12,484 bases of DNA from an uncultured Eubacteriales bacterium (GTDB taxonomy: Bacteria > Bacillota > Clostridia > Oscillospirales > Acutalibacteraceae), in contig CAKSDA010000044.1 of NCBI GenBank assembly GCA_934444895.1, positions 1-12,484 of the forward strand, written 5' to 3'. Shown in pieces: positions 5,068 through 12,484 of the stretch. Within the stretch, counting starts at the first letter, position 1. Every line of letters begins with the position of its first letter. The translations under genes were made by a program, and so were the position numbers. The notes under the pieces were generated by a model. The model saw only the letters and a list, made by a program, of their open reading frames with translations, was not told the DNA's origin and did not search any database.

Positions 5068-7681
5068 ATTTAACAAGATCTTTTACAATAGCAACTGCTT
5101 CTTCTGCCTTTTCAGCATTTTTGCCGCCTGCCATTGCCGTATCAGGGCGCCCGCCGCCGTTTCCTCCGGCAACCTTCGCAACCTCTCTTACAATATTACC
5201 TGCATGGCATCCTCTTTTTATTGCGGCTTTTCCGCAAGCAGAAGCAAAGGTCAATTTTCCCTCGTTTAACACTGCGATTACAATAACCGCGTCTTCACAT
5301 TTCTCCTTTATTGTATCGCAAAGGGTACGGGCAGAATTAACATCCATATCCTTTAAAACTTTAGTAATAACCAAGGCCTTTTCGGTTTTTTCGGCGTTTT
5401 TAATAAGCTCATTTGCAATTCCCAAAGCAAGTTTACTTTCAAGGGATGATATAGTTCTGTCTTTTTCTTTAATCTCCAAAGTAAGCTGTTTTGCTCTTAC
5501 GGCGATATCGTTAATGTTTGCAAGTTTCATTTCTTCGGCGGTTTTTGAAATAAGTTCCCTGTAACCGTCAATAAGTTCTAAAACTTCTTTGCCGGTAACT
5601 GCAACTATTCTGCGAACACCTGCGGCAACGGAGCTTTCTGAAATTATTTTAAATAATCCGATTTTTGAAGTATTGTTTACATGTGTACCGCCGCAAAATT
5701 CAACGGAAAAATCGTCTGCAGATACAACCCTTACAGTATCTCCGTATTTTTCTCCGAAAAGTGCCATTGCTCCCAGCTTTTCAGCTTCAGACTTAGGCAT
5801 TTCTTTTGAAATAACTTCAACGCCGCTTAAAATATATTTGTTAACCAAATGTTCTATATTTTTAAGTTCATCCGCCGTAAGTGCTGAAAAATGAGTAAAG
5901 TCAAATCTAACTTCTTTTTCGTTAACCAGCTGGCCTGCCTGTTCAACATGATTTCCCAAAGTTTTGCGTAAAGCGGCCTGCAGCAAATGAGCAGCGGTAT
6001 GATTACGCATTATTGCCATTCTTCGCGGTTTATCAACCTCTGCAATTACACTGTCGCCAACAGAAATAATTCCGCTTACGACCTCGCCGCTATGCATAAA
6101 TATTCCGTTTTGATTTTTTGTAACTTCATTTACTTTGAAGGTGAAAGAGTCTGATTTTATTATACCGCTGTCACCAACCTGGCCGCCGCTTTCGCCGTAG
6201 AAAGGAGTTTTATCTAAAACCACAACTGCTTTTGCTCCCTGGCCTACAGAATCCACGCTTTCGCCTTCGCTTATAATATAGGACACTTTTCCATTATCGG
6301 TAAGCCTTTCATATCCTGAAAATTCTGTAGCCGACAGGCCTTCAAAAACATTGCTGTCGTCCTTCCAGGCATTGGTATCAGATACCTTTCTTGCGCTTCT
6401 TGCTCTTTCTTTCTGCTCATTCATTAATTTTTCAAATCCGGCCTCGTCAACCGAAATTCCCTTTTCAGAAAGAATATCCTTAGTAAGGTCAAGCGGGAAA
6501 CCGTATGTATCATTAAGGCGGAAGGCATCCTCACCTGACAGCATGGTTTTTCCGGATTTTATAAACTCATTTAAAATACCGAGTCCCTGGTCGATGGTTT
6601 TTGCAAAACTCTGCTCCTCAACCTTTATAACTTTTTTAATAAGCGCTGATTTGTTCACAAGTTCAGGATAAGCGGTTTTGCTTTCGCCTATTACCGTATC
6701 AACAAGTTCCACAAGAAAAGGCTTTTCTATTCCAAGCAGTCTTCCGTGACGCGCCGCACGCCTAAGCAGGCGCCTTAAAACATATCCTCTGCCTTCGTTT
6801 GAAGGCATAACTCCGTCAGCTATCATAAAGCATGTGGATCTGATATGGTCTGTAATTACGCGCATTGAAATATCGCTTTTTTCATCGGATTTATAGTTAA
6901 TACCGCATATCTTTGACAAATGTTTCATAATGTTTTGAATGGTATCAACTTCAAAAAGATTATCCACTCCCTGTGATATGCAGGCAAGTCTTTCAAGACC
7001 CATACCGGTATCAATATTGGGGTGTTCAAGCGGAGCGTAGTTGCCGTGTCCGTCAGAGTCAAACTGAGTGAAAACAAGGTTCCAGAATTCAACATAGCGA
7101 TCACATTCGCATCCTACTCCACAATTAGGATTATCACAACCGTATTTTTCTCCGCGGTCGTAATATATTTCCGAGCAAGGACCGCACGGACCTGTACCAT
7201 GCTCCCAGAAATTGTCCTCCTTGCCCATTCTTACAATGCGTTCCGGTGCAACCCCTACTTTTTTTGTCCAGATATCAAATGCTTCGTCGTCATCTTTATA
7301 AATAGTAACCCAGAGCTTGTCCACCGGCATTTTTAGAACCTCTGTGCAAAACTCCCAGGCCCAAGCGGTAGCCTCGTTTTTAAAGTAATCTCCAAAGGAA
7401 AAATTACCGAGCATTTCAAAGAATGTTCCGTGCCTTGCAGTTTTGCCCACTCGCTCAATATCCGGTGTGCGTATACATTTTTGACATGTTGTAACCCTTT
7501 TTTTCGGAGGAGTTACCTCTCCGGTAAAATATTTTTTCATCGGTGCCATACCTGAATTAATCAATAGCAGCGACTTATCATTATTAGGAACAAGAGAAAA
7601 GCTGTTAAGCCTTAAATGATCCTTGCTTTCGAAGAAAGAAAGATACTTTTCTCTTAAAGTATTAAGCGACATCCATTCCAT
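5066..7681 (-). CDS. alaS: alanyl-tRNA synthetase
   Basis: An 871-residue class II synthetase of normal length that charges tRNA-Ala with alanine. In order, it has the catalytic core with TARHGTFFEMLGNFSFGDYF (81-100, motif 2 region) and DTGMGLERL (motif 3, 224-232). A cysteine-rich stretch spans 166-193. The tRNA-recognition helices (about 270-450) follow. The editing domain carries zinc-type ligands in HTAAH (His561, His565) and CGGTH (Cys663, His667), so mischarged Ser- or Gly-tRNA hydrolysis should be intact. The C-Ala domain ends with GNGGGRPDTAMAGG near 843-856. The ATG at 7679-7681 follows GAGGTG with five bases spacing, 14 bases after the mrp stop. There is no room for a T-box leader directly upstream, so expression must come from mrp or further up. 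Confidence 0.98.
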   Translation of the reverse strand: MEWMSLNTLREKYLSFFESKDHLRLNSFSLVPNNDKSLLLINSGMAPMKKYFTGEVTPPKKRVTTCQKCIRTPDIERVGKTARHGTFFEMLGNFSFGDYFKNEATAWAWEFCTEVLKMPVDKLWVTIYKDDDEAFDIWTKKVGVAPERIVRMGKEDNFWEHGTGPCGPCSEIYYDRGEKYGCDNPNCGVGCECDRYVEFWNLVFTQFDSDGHGNYAPLEHPNIDTGMGLERLACISQGVDNLFEVDTIQNIMKHLSKICGINYKSDEKSDISMRVITDHIRSTCFMIADGVMPSNEGRGYVLRRLLRRAARHGRLLGIEKPFLVELVDTVIGESKTAYPELVNKSALIKKVIKVEEQSFAKTIDQGLGILNEFIKSGKTMLSGEDAFRLNDTYGFPLDLTKDILSEKGISVDEAGFEKLMNEQKERARSARKVSDTNAWKDDSNVFEGLSATEFSGYERLTDNGKVSYIISEGESVDSVGQGAKAVVVLDKTPFYGESGGQVGDSGIIKSDSFTFKVNEVTKNQNGIFMHSGEVVSGIISVGDSVIAEVDKPRRMAIMRNHTAAHLLQAALRKTLGNHVEQAGQLVNEKEVRFDFTHFSALTADELKNIEHLVNKYILSGVEVISKEMPKSEAEKLGAMALFGEKYGDTVRVVSADDFSVEFCGGTHVNNTSKIGLFKIISESSVAAGVRRIVAVTGKEVLELIDGYRELISKTAEEMKLANINDIAVRAKQLTLEIKEKDRTISSLESKLALGIANELIKNAEKTEKALVITKVLKDMDVNSARTLCDTIKEKCEDAVIVIAVLNEGKLTFASACGKAAIKRGCHAGNIVREVAKVAGGNGGGRPDTAMAGGKNAEKAEEAVAIVKDLVK

Positions 7682-7695
7682 ACTAACACCTCTAA

Positions 7696-8523
7696 CTAAA
7701 TTTTCTCAACCGCGTCTGCCGTCTTTTCAAGCCAATCGCCTTCAAATAATTCAATAACGCCGCTGTCACAGATTTTTGCAAGTTCCGGCATAATCGGTAT
7801 TTCGGCAACATTTTTGATATTGTTTTTCTCCGCCGTTTGCTTTATATTTCCTCCGCCGAAAATATAATGGCGTTTTTTACAGTCCGGACACTCAAAATAC
7901 GACATATTCTGAACAAGACCTATTATAGGTATATTCATCATGTTTGCCATTTTAACCGCCTTGTCAACTATCATCTCCACAAGTTCCTGAGGAGAAGTAA
8001 CAACAATTATTCCGTCAATCGGAAGGGACTGAAACACCGTAAGCGGAACATCACCCGTTCCGGGAGGCATATCCACAAACATGTAATCAACATCATCCCA
8101 TATAACATCGGTCCAGAACTGTTTTACCGTGCCTGCTATAACCGGTCCGCGCCATACCACCGGGTCGGTTTCGTTTTCCAGCAAAAGGTTAACCGACATC
8201 ATGCTGATTCCGGTTTTGGTTTTTACCGGAAAAATTCCCAGTTCATTGCCCCTTGCCTTTTCCTTTATTCCAAACGATTTTGGAATGGAAGGGCCGGTTA
8301 TATCTGCGTCAAGTATTGCGGATTTAAAACCTCTTCTGTTCATTGTTACCGCCATCATAGAGGTAACAAGAGATTTTCCTACTCCGCCTTTGCCGCTTAC
8401 AACCGCGATAACCTTTTTAATATGGCTTAGTTCATTCGGCTTTTCAATAAAACTTTCCGGATTGGCACGCTCGCCGCAGCTTTCCGAACAGGTTGAACAG
8501 TCATGTGTGCATTCTTCGCTCAT
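7696..8523 (-). CDS. mrp: Mrp/Nbp35 family Fe-S cluster carrier ATPase
   Basis: A 275-residue soluble P-loop ATPase of the MinD/Mrp group. The deviant Walker A SGKGGVGKS is at 43-51, LDADITGPSIPK at 71-82 is the family's switch I region, and DMPPGTGD at 151-158 is Walker B/switch II. A CPDC pair (Cys212, Cys215) is the dimer-bridging Fe-S ligand of the family. The N terminus adds a cysteine cluster, CxxxCxxCxxxC (Cys5, 9, 12, 16), which could hold a second cluster in the manner of eukaryotic Nbp35. Such proteins carry 4Fe-4S clusters to apo-enzymes. The ATG has AAGGAAA upstream at about seven bases. It lies 69 bases after the flippase stop; I saw no clear promoter or terminator in that gap. 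No frameshift or lost key residue is seen. Confidence 0.94.
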   Translation of the reverse strand: MSEECTHDCSTCSESCGERANPESFIEKPNELSHIKKVIAVVSGKGGVGKSLVTSMMAVTMNRRGFKSAILDADITGPSIPKSFGIKEKARGNELGIFPVKTKTGISMMSVNLLLENETDPVVWRGPVIAGTVKQFWTDVIWDDVDYMFVDMPPGTGDVPLTVFQSLPIDGIIVVTSPQELVEMIVDKAVKMANMMNIPIIGLVQNMSYFECPDCKKRHYIFGGGNIKQTAEKNNIKNVAEIPIMPELAKICDSGVIELFEGDWLEKTADAVEKI

Positions 8524-8592
8524 CTTATCATTTCCTTTGCTTTGTTAATTGATTTACACCCAAAAGGACAAATTATCCGGCAAACAGTAATA

Positions 8593-10131
8593 TCAGTTTT
8601 TGCGTTTTAAAAGGCCCTTAAACATTACTATTATATCCTTAAATTCGTTTGTTCTTGCGAATATTGCAAAATTTATTACATTAGGAACAATAAGGCATAT
8701 TATTGCTCTTAAAATAATTTCTAAAATCAGATTATCGGTTTTTACAACCGAGTTTGCCAAAAAGCATGTTAAAACAGTTAATCCTGCGGTAATAGCGGCG
8801 TATATAAAATATTTTGCGTAATAAACTGCGGGATTTTGCTTCAAAATTTGCTTGTATACTATTATGGGCTGAGTCCAAAACGGGATAATAAGCATGCTTA
8901 AAACATTGGCCAGTATAAGCCCGTCAACACTGTTTGATATGCTTATAAATCCGATTGACATAACAATATTTATAACCGCTTCCGCAACTGCAAAATATCT
9001 GTCCGGACGGTAAAGACCCGCGCTGTCCTTAGCCATTAGTATTACGCGGCGAATTCCGAACACATAAAAGTAGCAAAGCAGAAGTATAACCGTTTTTTGC
9101 GGAAAAAGATTCGCAGGGTCAGACCCTATCCAAAACTTCATAAACGGCTGGATTAGCACTGCAACCGAAACGGTGCAAAATGAAATTACCGCATAATTGA
9201 AAAAGTAAAGCATATTGAATTTTCTATATATTACTTCCTTTTTTTCAACGGTCAGAATATTTCCGAAACTTGCCGTTATTCCACCAAAAACCTGGGTAAT
9301 AAGCATTATAACCGTGTTTGTTATAAGCACATAATTTCCGTATATTCCGGCCTGAACGGTGCTTATCATACCGGAAATTATGGCGGAACCCGAAGCTGTA
9401 ACGCTTACGCTTCCGATTTTATGGCAAAGCATGGCGCTCATGTTGTGCAAAAGAGATTTTCTTTCTTCGCCGCTTATCATCTCTTTGGTTTTAATCGCCG
9501 CAACTTCAGGATACATTTTATTGAATTTCCTGCCTATTAAAAATGCTCCTGTAAGGCGGCAGAAAATTTTTATAACAGCGTAAAGTATGAAGCTTTTTGT
9601 AAGATACAAAAATAAAACCTGAAGCAAAAGCGACATAAGGGATATTCCGGCGTCGTTTCTGTTTACGATATAATTGTTTTGATCTGCCACTATTAGAGCT
9701 TTTCTGTTTGCGAACAGATAAGAAGCTACGGTATCTCCCGCATAAAGGAAAAACAAAAATCCCAAATACAAATAGCTTTTGTCGGTATCATGAGTAAAGC
9801 TGGGAACTATGAATGCCAGAACAAAAGCACCCAGCAAAAACACACCTGCTATTACCTTATAGGCTTGTTTATAAAAATTCAGCACCTTTTTTATGGCAAT
9901 ATTATCATGCTCTTCAATCGGTTTGTAAAGCTTATAAATAAGTCCGGTGCTAAGTCCTAATTCAGCAAGAGACAAAACCTGCAAAAAGTTTTTAAATACG
10001 GTATCAACACCGGCCATGCTCAGTCCCAGCGTATCAACAAAAACTTTTCTTGTTATGAAATTGCTTAGCATAAGAATACCATAACCCAGTATTCCGAAAA
10101 TTGAGTTTATAAGTACTTTTTTACTTCTCAT
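8593..10131 (-). CDS. Wzx-type polysaccharide flippase (MOP superfamily)
   Basis: A 512-residue integral membrane protein with about a dozen or more hydrophobic segments across its length and a basic N terminus (MRSKK). The N-terminal region, with an amphipathic VDTVFKNFLQVLSLAELGLS stretch (42-61) followed by IYKLYKPIEEHD, is typical of Bacillota oligosaccharide flippases in exopolysaccharide and capsule clusters. Such proteins move undecaprenyl-diphosphate-linked repeat units across the cytoplasmic membrane. The pairing with a Wzy-like polymerase and a Wzz-like protein supports this over drug-export (MATE) members of the same superfamily. The ATG lies two bases after the stop of the CpsD-like gene, and its AGGAAG ribosome site overlaps that gene's last codons, so translational coupling is likely. 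The transported glycan cannot be deduced. Confidence 0.88.
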   Translation of the reverse strand: MRSKKVLINSIFGILGYGILMLSNFITRKVFVDTLGLSMAGVDTVFKNFLQVLSLAELGLSTGLIYKLYKPIEEHDNIAIKKVLNFYKQAYKVIAGVFLLGAFVLAFIVPSFTHDTDKSYLYLGFLFFLYAGDTVASYLFANRKALIVADQNNYIVNRNDAGISLMSLLLQVLFLYLTKSFILYAVIKIFCRLTGAFLIGRKFNKMYPEVAAIKTKEMISGEERKSLLHNMSAMLCHKIGSVSVTASGSAIISGMISTVQAGIYGNYVLITNTVIMLITQVFGGITASFGNILTVEKKEVIYRKFNMLYFFNYAVISFCTVSVAVLIQPFMKFWIGSDPANLFPQKTVILLLCYFYVFGIRRVILMAKDSAGLYRPDRYFAVAEAVINIVMSIGFISISNSVDGLILANVLSMLIIPFWTQPIIVYKQILKQNPAVYYAKYFIYAAITAGLTVLTCFLANSVVKTDNLILEIILRAIICLIVPNVINFAIFARTNEFKDIIVMFKGLLKRKN

Positions 10132-10133
10132 TA

Positions 10134-10607
10134 TTACTTCCTGTTAATTCTGTGCTTATTTGATATAATTCCGGCCGTTTTCATTCCGGACTCTTTAAGT
10201 GCGTCCATTGTCTTTTCAAAGTTTTTATAGGATGTGTCGCCGTAAACCGCATTTAAAATAACGCAATTTATTATATCGTTGTCTATAAGGAGCTGTTCGT
10301 TTCCCACTATAGGAAGCATGTTTATAAGAACTATATCATAATCGTTTATATTTTCCGCTTTTTTAATATTGTAAGATATTCCGTCAAATTCACCTGATAA
10401 GTCTAAATCGGCATTTTTTAAATATGCCGAATCAAAATTGATTGTCAAAACACTTACATTCATCTGCTTCAAAGCATCGCTTAGCTCGTTAAAATTATTG
10501 TTTTTAGCCTTAACTTCCTTTTCGGTAGGGCATGTAAATCCTATAAATTTATCCTCTTTATAAGATTTTACAAGAACTTTAGCTATATGCAAAACTTTAT
10601 TATTCAT
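10134..10607 (-). CDS. CpsD-like protein lacking nucleotide-binding motifs (pseudo-BY-kinase)
   Basis: A 157-residue soluble protein. Its order of elements matches the ATPase domain of bacterial tyrosine kinases of the CpsD/CapB type: a KFIGFTCPTE strand-loop (20-29), VSVLTINFDS (51-60), YDIVLINMLPIV (90-101), NCVILNAVYGDTSYKNFEKTMDALKESGMKTAGIISN (114-150). Yet Walker A (GxGKS/T) is replaced by EKEVKAKNN, the Walker A' LIDxDxR by LTINFDS, and the Walker B Asp by Asn96. The tail KHRINRK has no tyrosine cluster. It is also shorter than working CpsD (about 225-250). I infer a non-catalytic partner of the co-polymerase upstream. GGAGGG seven bases before the ATG at 10605-10607 fixes the start; an in-frame ATG 54 bases earlier lies inside the preceding gene. 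The family link is by eye from motif order and genomic position and needs a structural match. Confidence 0.6.
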   Translation of the reverse strand: MNNKVLHIAKVLVKSYKEDKFIGFTCPTEKEVKAKNNNFNELSDALKQMNVSVLTINFDSAYLKNADLDLSGEFDGISYNIKKAENINDYDIVLINMLPIVGNEQLLIDNDIINCVILNAVYGDTSYKNFEKTMDALKESGMKTAGIISNKHRINRK

Positions 10608-10614
10608 TGTATTT

Positions 10615-10620
10615 CCCTCC
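10615..10620 (-). promoter_or_regulatory. ribosome binding site of the CpsD-like gene (decides the start)
   Basis: GGAGGG on the minus strand begins directly after the stop codon of the co-polymerase gene and sits seven bases before the ATG at 10605-10607. It supports the 157-residue product over a 175-residue one that would overlap the preceding gene. Confidence 0.65.
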
Positions 10621-11391
10621 TTAGTCCATATCCCAAACCGGAGCATCGGTATATGTTTCAAAATCTTTTTTCCTGTTTATAACCGGGTTAAACATGAGTT
10701 CGGTTAAAACGACAACAAAATATATTGCCTCAAGAAGTACGCCGTAGATGATGCATTTTTTAATTATTGAAACTACGGCCGCTCTTAAAGAAAAGTTTTG
10801 ACTTTGATTGTTTTCGATTTCGTAAGAGGTTCTGCCAACTTCGTAAATATTTGAATCGTTAAGTTTTCCTTTAAGCTCAACCCTTGCATATGTAAGGGCG
10901 CTGTCGATTATTTTATTTCCTATCTCATCGTCAGTGCAGTGGATTCCTATTTTTAGTGTTGATGTATCGGTAGGGGCTTCAATCTCCAATGCATTATAAA
11001 TACTTAAAATGTTTTTATCGGGCACGGAAATACTTTCTTTAGGAGTTTTTGATTTTTCCAAATATGAACCAAGCGGTTCCTCTGTTTTAATGTTATCCTG
11101 CAAATACTGCGCGAATATATCGGAATCAAAGGCATATTGATAGGAATTGCGAACCTTTTGAGACTGATAGTACATATCAATATACTCCGATTTTTCCACA
11201 GCGTCCACAAACAGAGTTAATGTTTTATAATATGTTTTTTTCTCTTTTGCGCTGTTCTCTTTAAATAAATTTAAAGACGGAACAACATTTATAACCGCCA
11301 GCAAAACCGCAATGGCCAAAATTATAAGAATTCTTATTCTCCTATTCCATAAACCCACAAAAACATCTTTAAGTCCTAATTTTTGAAACAT
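10621..11391 (-). CDS. Wzz/CpsC-like polysaccharide co-polymerase (chain-length regulator)
   Basis: A 256-residue protein with two membrane segments (about 19-38 and 213-234) around a large extracellular, mostly helical loop, the layout of polysaccharide co-polymerases. The cytoplasmic tail NRKKDFETYTDAPVWDMD (239-256) resembles the (K)xxEDxExxLGLPVLGxIP tail of Gram-positive CpsC, which contacts the tyrosine-kinase partner. These proteins govern chain length and export of Wzy-made polymer. Two family features look weak: the proline-rich stretch normally just before the second membrane segment is absent (SQNFSLRAAVV here), and overall similarity is modest. The ATG follows GAGGT with eight bases spacing, 11 bases after the polymerase stop. 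It sits directly upstream of the CpsD-like gene, as cpsC usually precedes cpsD. Confidence 0.75.
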   Translation of the reverse strand: MFQKLGLKDVFVGLWNRRIRILIILAIAVLLAVINVVPSLNLFKENSAKEKKTYYKTLTLFVDAVEKSEYIDMYYQSQKVRNSYQYAFDSDIFAQYLQDNIKTEEPLGSYLEKSKTPKESISVPDKNILSIYNALEIEAPTDTSTLKIGIHCTDDEIGNKIIDSALTYARVELKGKLNDSNIYEVGRTSYEIENNQSQNFSLRAAVVSIIKKCIIYGVLLEAIYFVVVLTELMFNPVINRKKDFETYTDAPVWDMD

Positions 11392-11402
11392 GTCTAATAC
11401 CT

Positions 11403-12484
11403 CTATTCCTTTACTTTATAATAATTTTTTATTGTAAGCCCGGTTAAAACAACCAGTCCGATCATCAGTATGTACATCGGAAAATACAAAAGCGGTACAA
11501 TCCATCCCGTTGCCGAAGATCTCGGAAGCATAAATATCTGAAGCAGCATCATCAGCACAAAGTATTTCCATACAACGCTTTTTTTATATAGGTCAACCGC
11601 CTTTATAAACACAAATCCAAGTAAAAGGCTGAATAACGAAACTCCCACAAGTCCGAAATCCACAAAATTTTCTATCATAAATGCAGACCCGAGACCCGCG
11701 CCGGTAAAATAAGCGTCCCCTAAATCCAAGTAACTTATTGTGTCTCCAAAGCTGTTGCCGAAATAAGCCATTTGGACAGAGCAGTTATCGTAACTTACGG
11801 TTCCGAATAAAATCTTTGTTATACTGTTTGTCCTAAAATATTCAATAATAGGTCCAAAAGTGTAATTTATGTTGGTGGGCGGTAGATTTCCTATATTATC
11901 CACTCCCTTTGCCATAACATCATAAGTTACGCCTTGAGTATGAAATAAGTTGAGTATCGACTGCCCTATATTAACCTTATTAACCGTTATGCCGAGCCGT
12001 ATAGATTCGTATATCGACAAAAATGCAAACACAAACGGAAGAGCGATTATTATTGCGGTAATTTCAAACTTTCCGAACCACCGCTTTTCTTTCGGTTTTA
12101 AATTGCTGTCTCTTAAAAAATAATAGCATATTGAAAACATAACCGCTGAAAGGAAAGGATTTCGTTTTCCTATTATAAATACCGGAACGGTGGAAACAAT
12201 GTATGTTCCAAGAACCAAAACCGCCTGAAATTTGGGTGGGTTTGTTATAAGATAAGCGCAGATGCAAAATTTTGCCAAAGCACCGATGCTGAAGAAAAAT
12301 CCCGGAAGTGTACTTTGATAATCAAGATAGTATTCGGCATATCCTTTGCCCCGCATTAATATTAACTTTTCAAGTTCGGTAACGATTAAAAACATGTAAC
12401 AAAATATATAAAGCCAGAACGAAATAATTCTTAAATTTTTTATAAATGTTTCCTGTTTATAAAGCGATATCTGTGGCTTTACTT
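11403..12484 (-). CDS. Wzy-type polysaccharide polymerase (5' end outside the window)
   Basis: The frame stays open to the right edge of the window, so the visible 360 codons are the C-terminal part; the Met codon at 12393-12395 is internal, because the hydrophobic sequence continues upstream of it (SFWLYIFCY). Many hydrophobic segments alternate with loops. A long extracytoplasmic loop is followed by GAGLGSAFMIENFVDFGLVG, resembling the G-S-x-x-x-E-x-x-x-x-F-G-x-x-G motif of the O-antigen polymerase Wzy family near the C terminus. Such enzymes join flipped repeat units into polymer on the outer face of the membrane. The TAG stop lies 11 bases before the co-polymerase ATG. Position next to Wzz- and Wzx-like genes supports the call. 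Wzy proteins are poorly conserved, so the family assignment is moderate and the sugar linkage is unknown. Confidence 0.75.
   Translation of the reverse strand, partial: VKPQISLYKQETFIKNLRIISFWLYIFCYMFLIVTELEKLILMRGKGYAEYYLDYQSTLPGFFFSIGALAKFCICAYLITNPPKFQAVLVLGTYIVSTVPVFIIGKRNPFLSAVMFSICYYFLRDSNLKPKEKRWFGKFEITAIIIALPFVFAFLSIYESIRLGITVNKVNIGQSILNLFHTQGVTYDVMAKGVDNIGNLPPTNINYTFGPIIEYFRTNSITKILFGTVSYDNCSVQMAYFGNSFGDTISYLDLGDAYFTGAGLGSAFMIENFVDFGLVGVSLFSLLLGFVFIKAVDLYKKSVVWKYFVLMMLLQIFMLPRSSATGWIVPLLYFPMYILMIGLVVLTGLTIKNYYKVKE

Noticed and set aside
4658..5269. Plus-strand open frame of 203 codons rich in Phe, Tyr and Cys
   Set aside because: It runs antisense through the HIT gene, the AT-rich gap and the end of alaS; its composition is what reverse-strand reading of these genes gives.
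7837..8430. Plus-strand open frame of 197 codons rich in His, Arg and Tyr
   Set aside because: Antisense to mrp, whose Walker and cysteine motifs are unmistakable; composition is typical of a shadow frame.
10608..10661. Longer start for the CpsD-like protein (175 residues)
   Set aside because: It would overlap the co-polymerase gene by 41 bases, and GGAGGG is correctly spaced only to the later ATG.

Overview
The window reads as chromosomal DNA of an AT-rich, endospore-forming Bacillota, most likely a member of the Clostridia. This rests on bofA (regulator of pro-sigma-K processing), ribonuclease M5, a ComEC/HolA pair, a Clostridia-style alanyl-tRNA synthetase N terminus, and Shine-Dalgarno sites of the AGGAGG type. 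I cannot name the genus from sequence alone.

Every confidently identified gene lies on the minus strand, so transcription runs from high to low coordinates. At 12484-8593 is the end of a cell-surface polysaccharide cluster: a Wzy-type polymerase (5' end outside the window), a Wzz/CpsC-like chain-length co-polymerase, a small CpsD-like protein that has lost its nucleotide-binding motifs, and a Wzx-type flippase. Together they form the membrane module that flips, polymerises and sets the length of a lipid-linked glycan. From 8523 to 4619 follow mrp (Fe-S carrier ATPase), alaS and a HIT-family nucleotide hydrolase. From 4418 to 167 come comEC (DNA-uptake channel), holA (clamp-loader delta), rnmV (5S rRNA maturase) and bofA. 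A possible intrinsic terminator (126-157) follows bofA. Bases 3-80 look like the 3' end of an unidentified convergent plus-strand gene.

Spacing is tight inside three blocks: wzy-wzz-cpsD-like-wzx (gaps 2-13 nt), mrp-alaS (14 nt) and comEC-holA-rnmV (2-16 nt). Longer gaps lie before mrp (69 nt), before the HIT gene (about 108 nt, with spaced TTTATAA repeats), before comEC (200 nt, with a palindrome and a hairpin) and before bofA (133 nt, with a long inverted repeat and a weak sigma-E-like promoter). These gaps are the likely places for transcript boundaries. No gene-free stretch exceeds 300 bases.

I found no tRNA, rRNA, CRISPR array, transposase or phage gene, and no clear new multi-gene system. 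The points most worth a second look are the CpsD-like protein lacking all Walker motifs, the ComEC whose metallo-beta-lactamase-like domain has lost its metal-ligand motif, and the two inverted-repeat elements before bofA and comEC.
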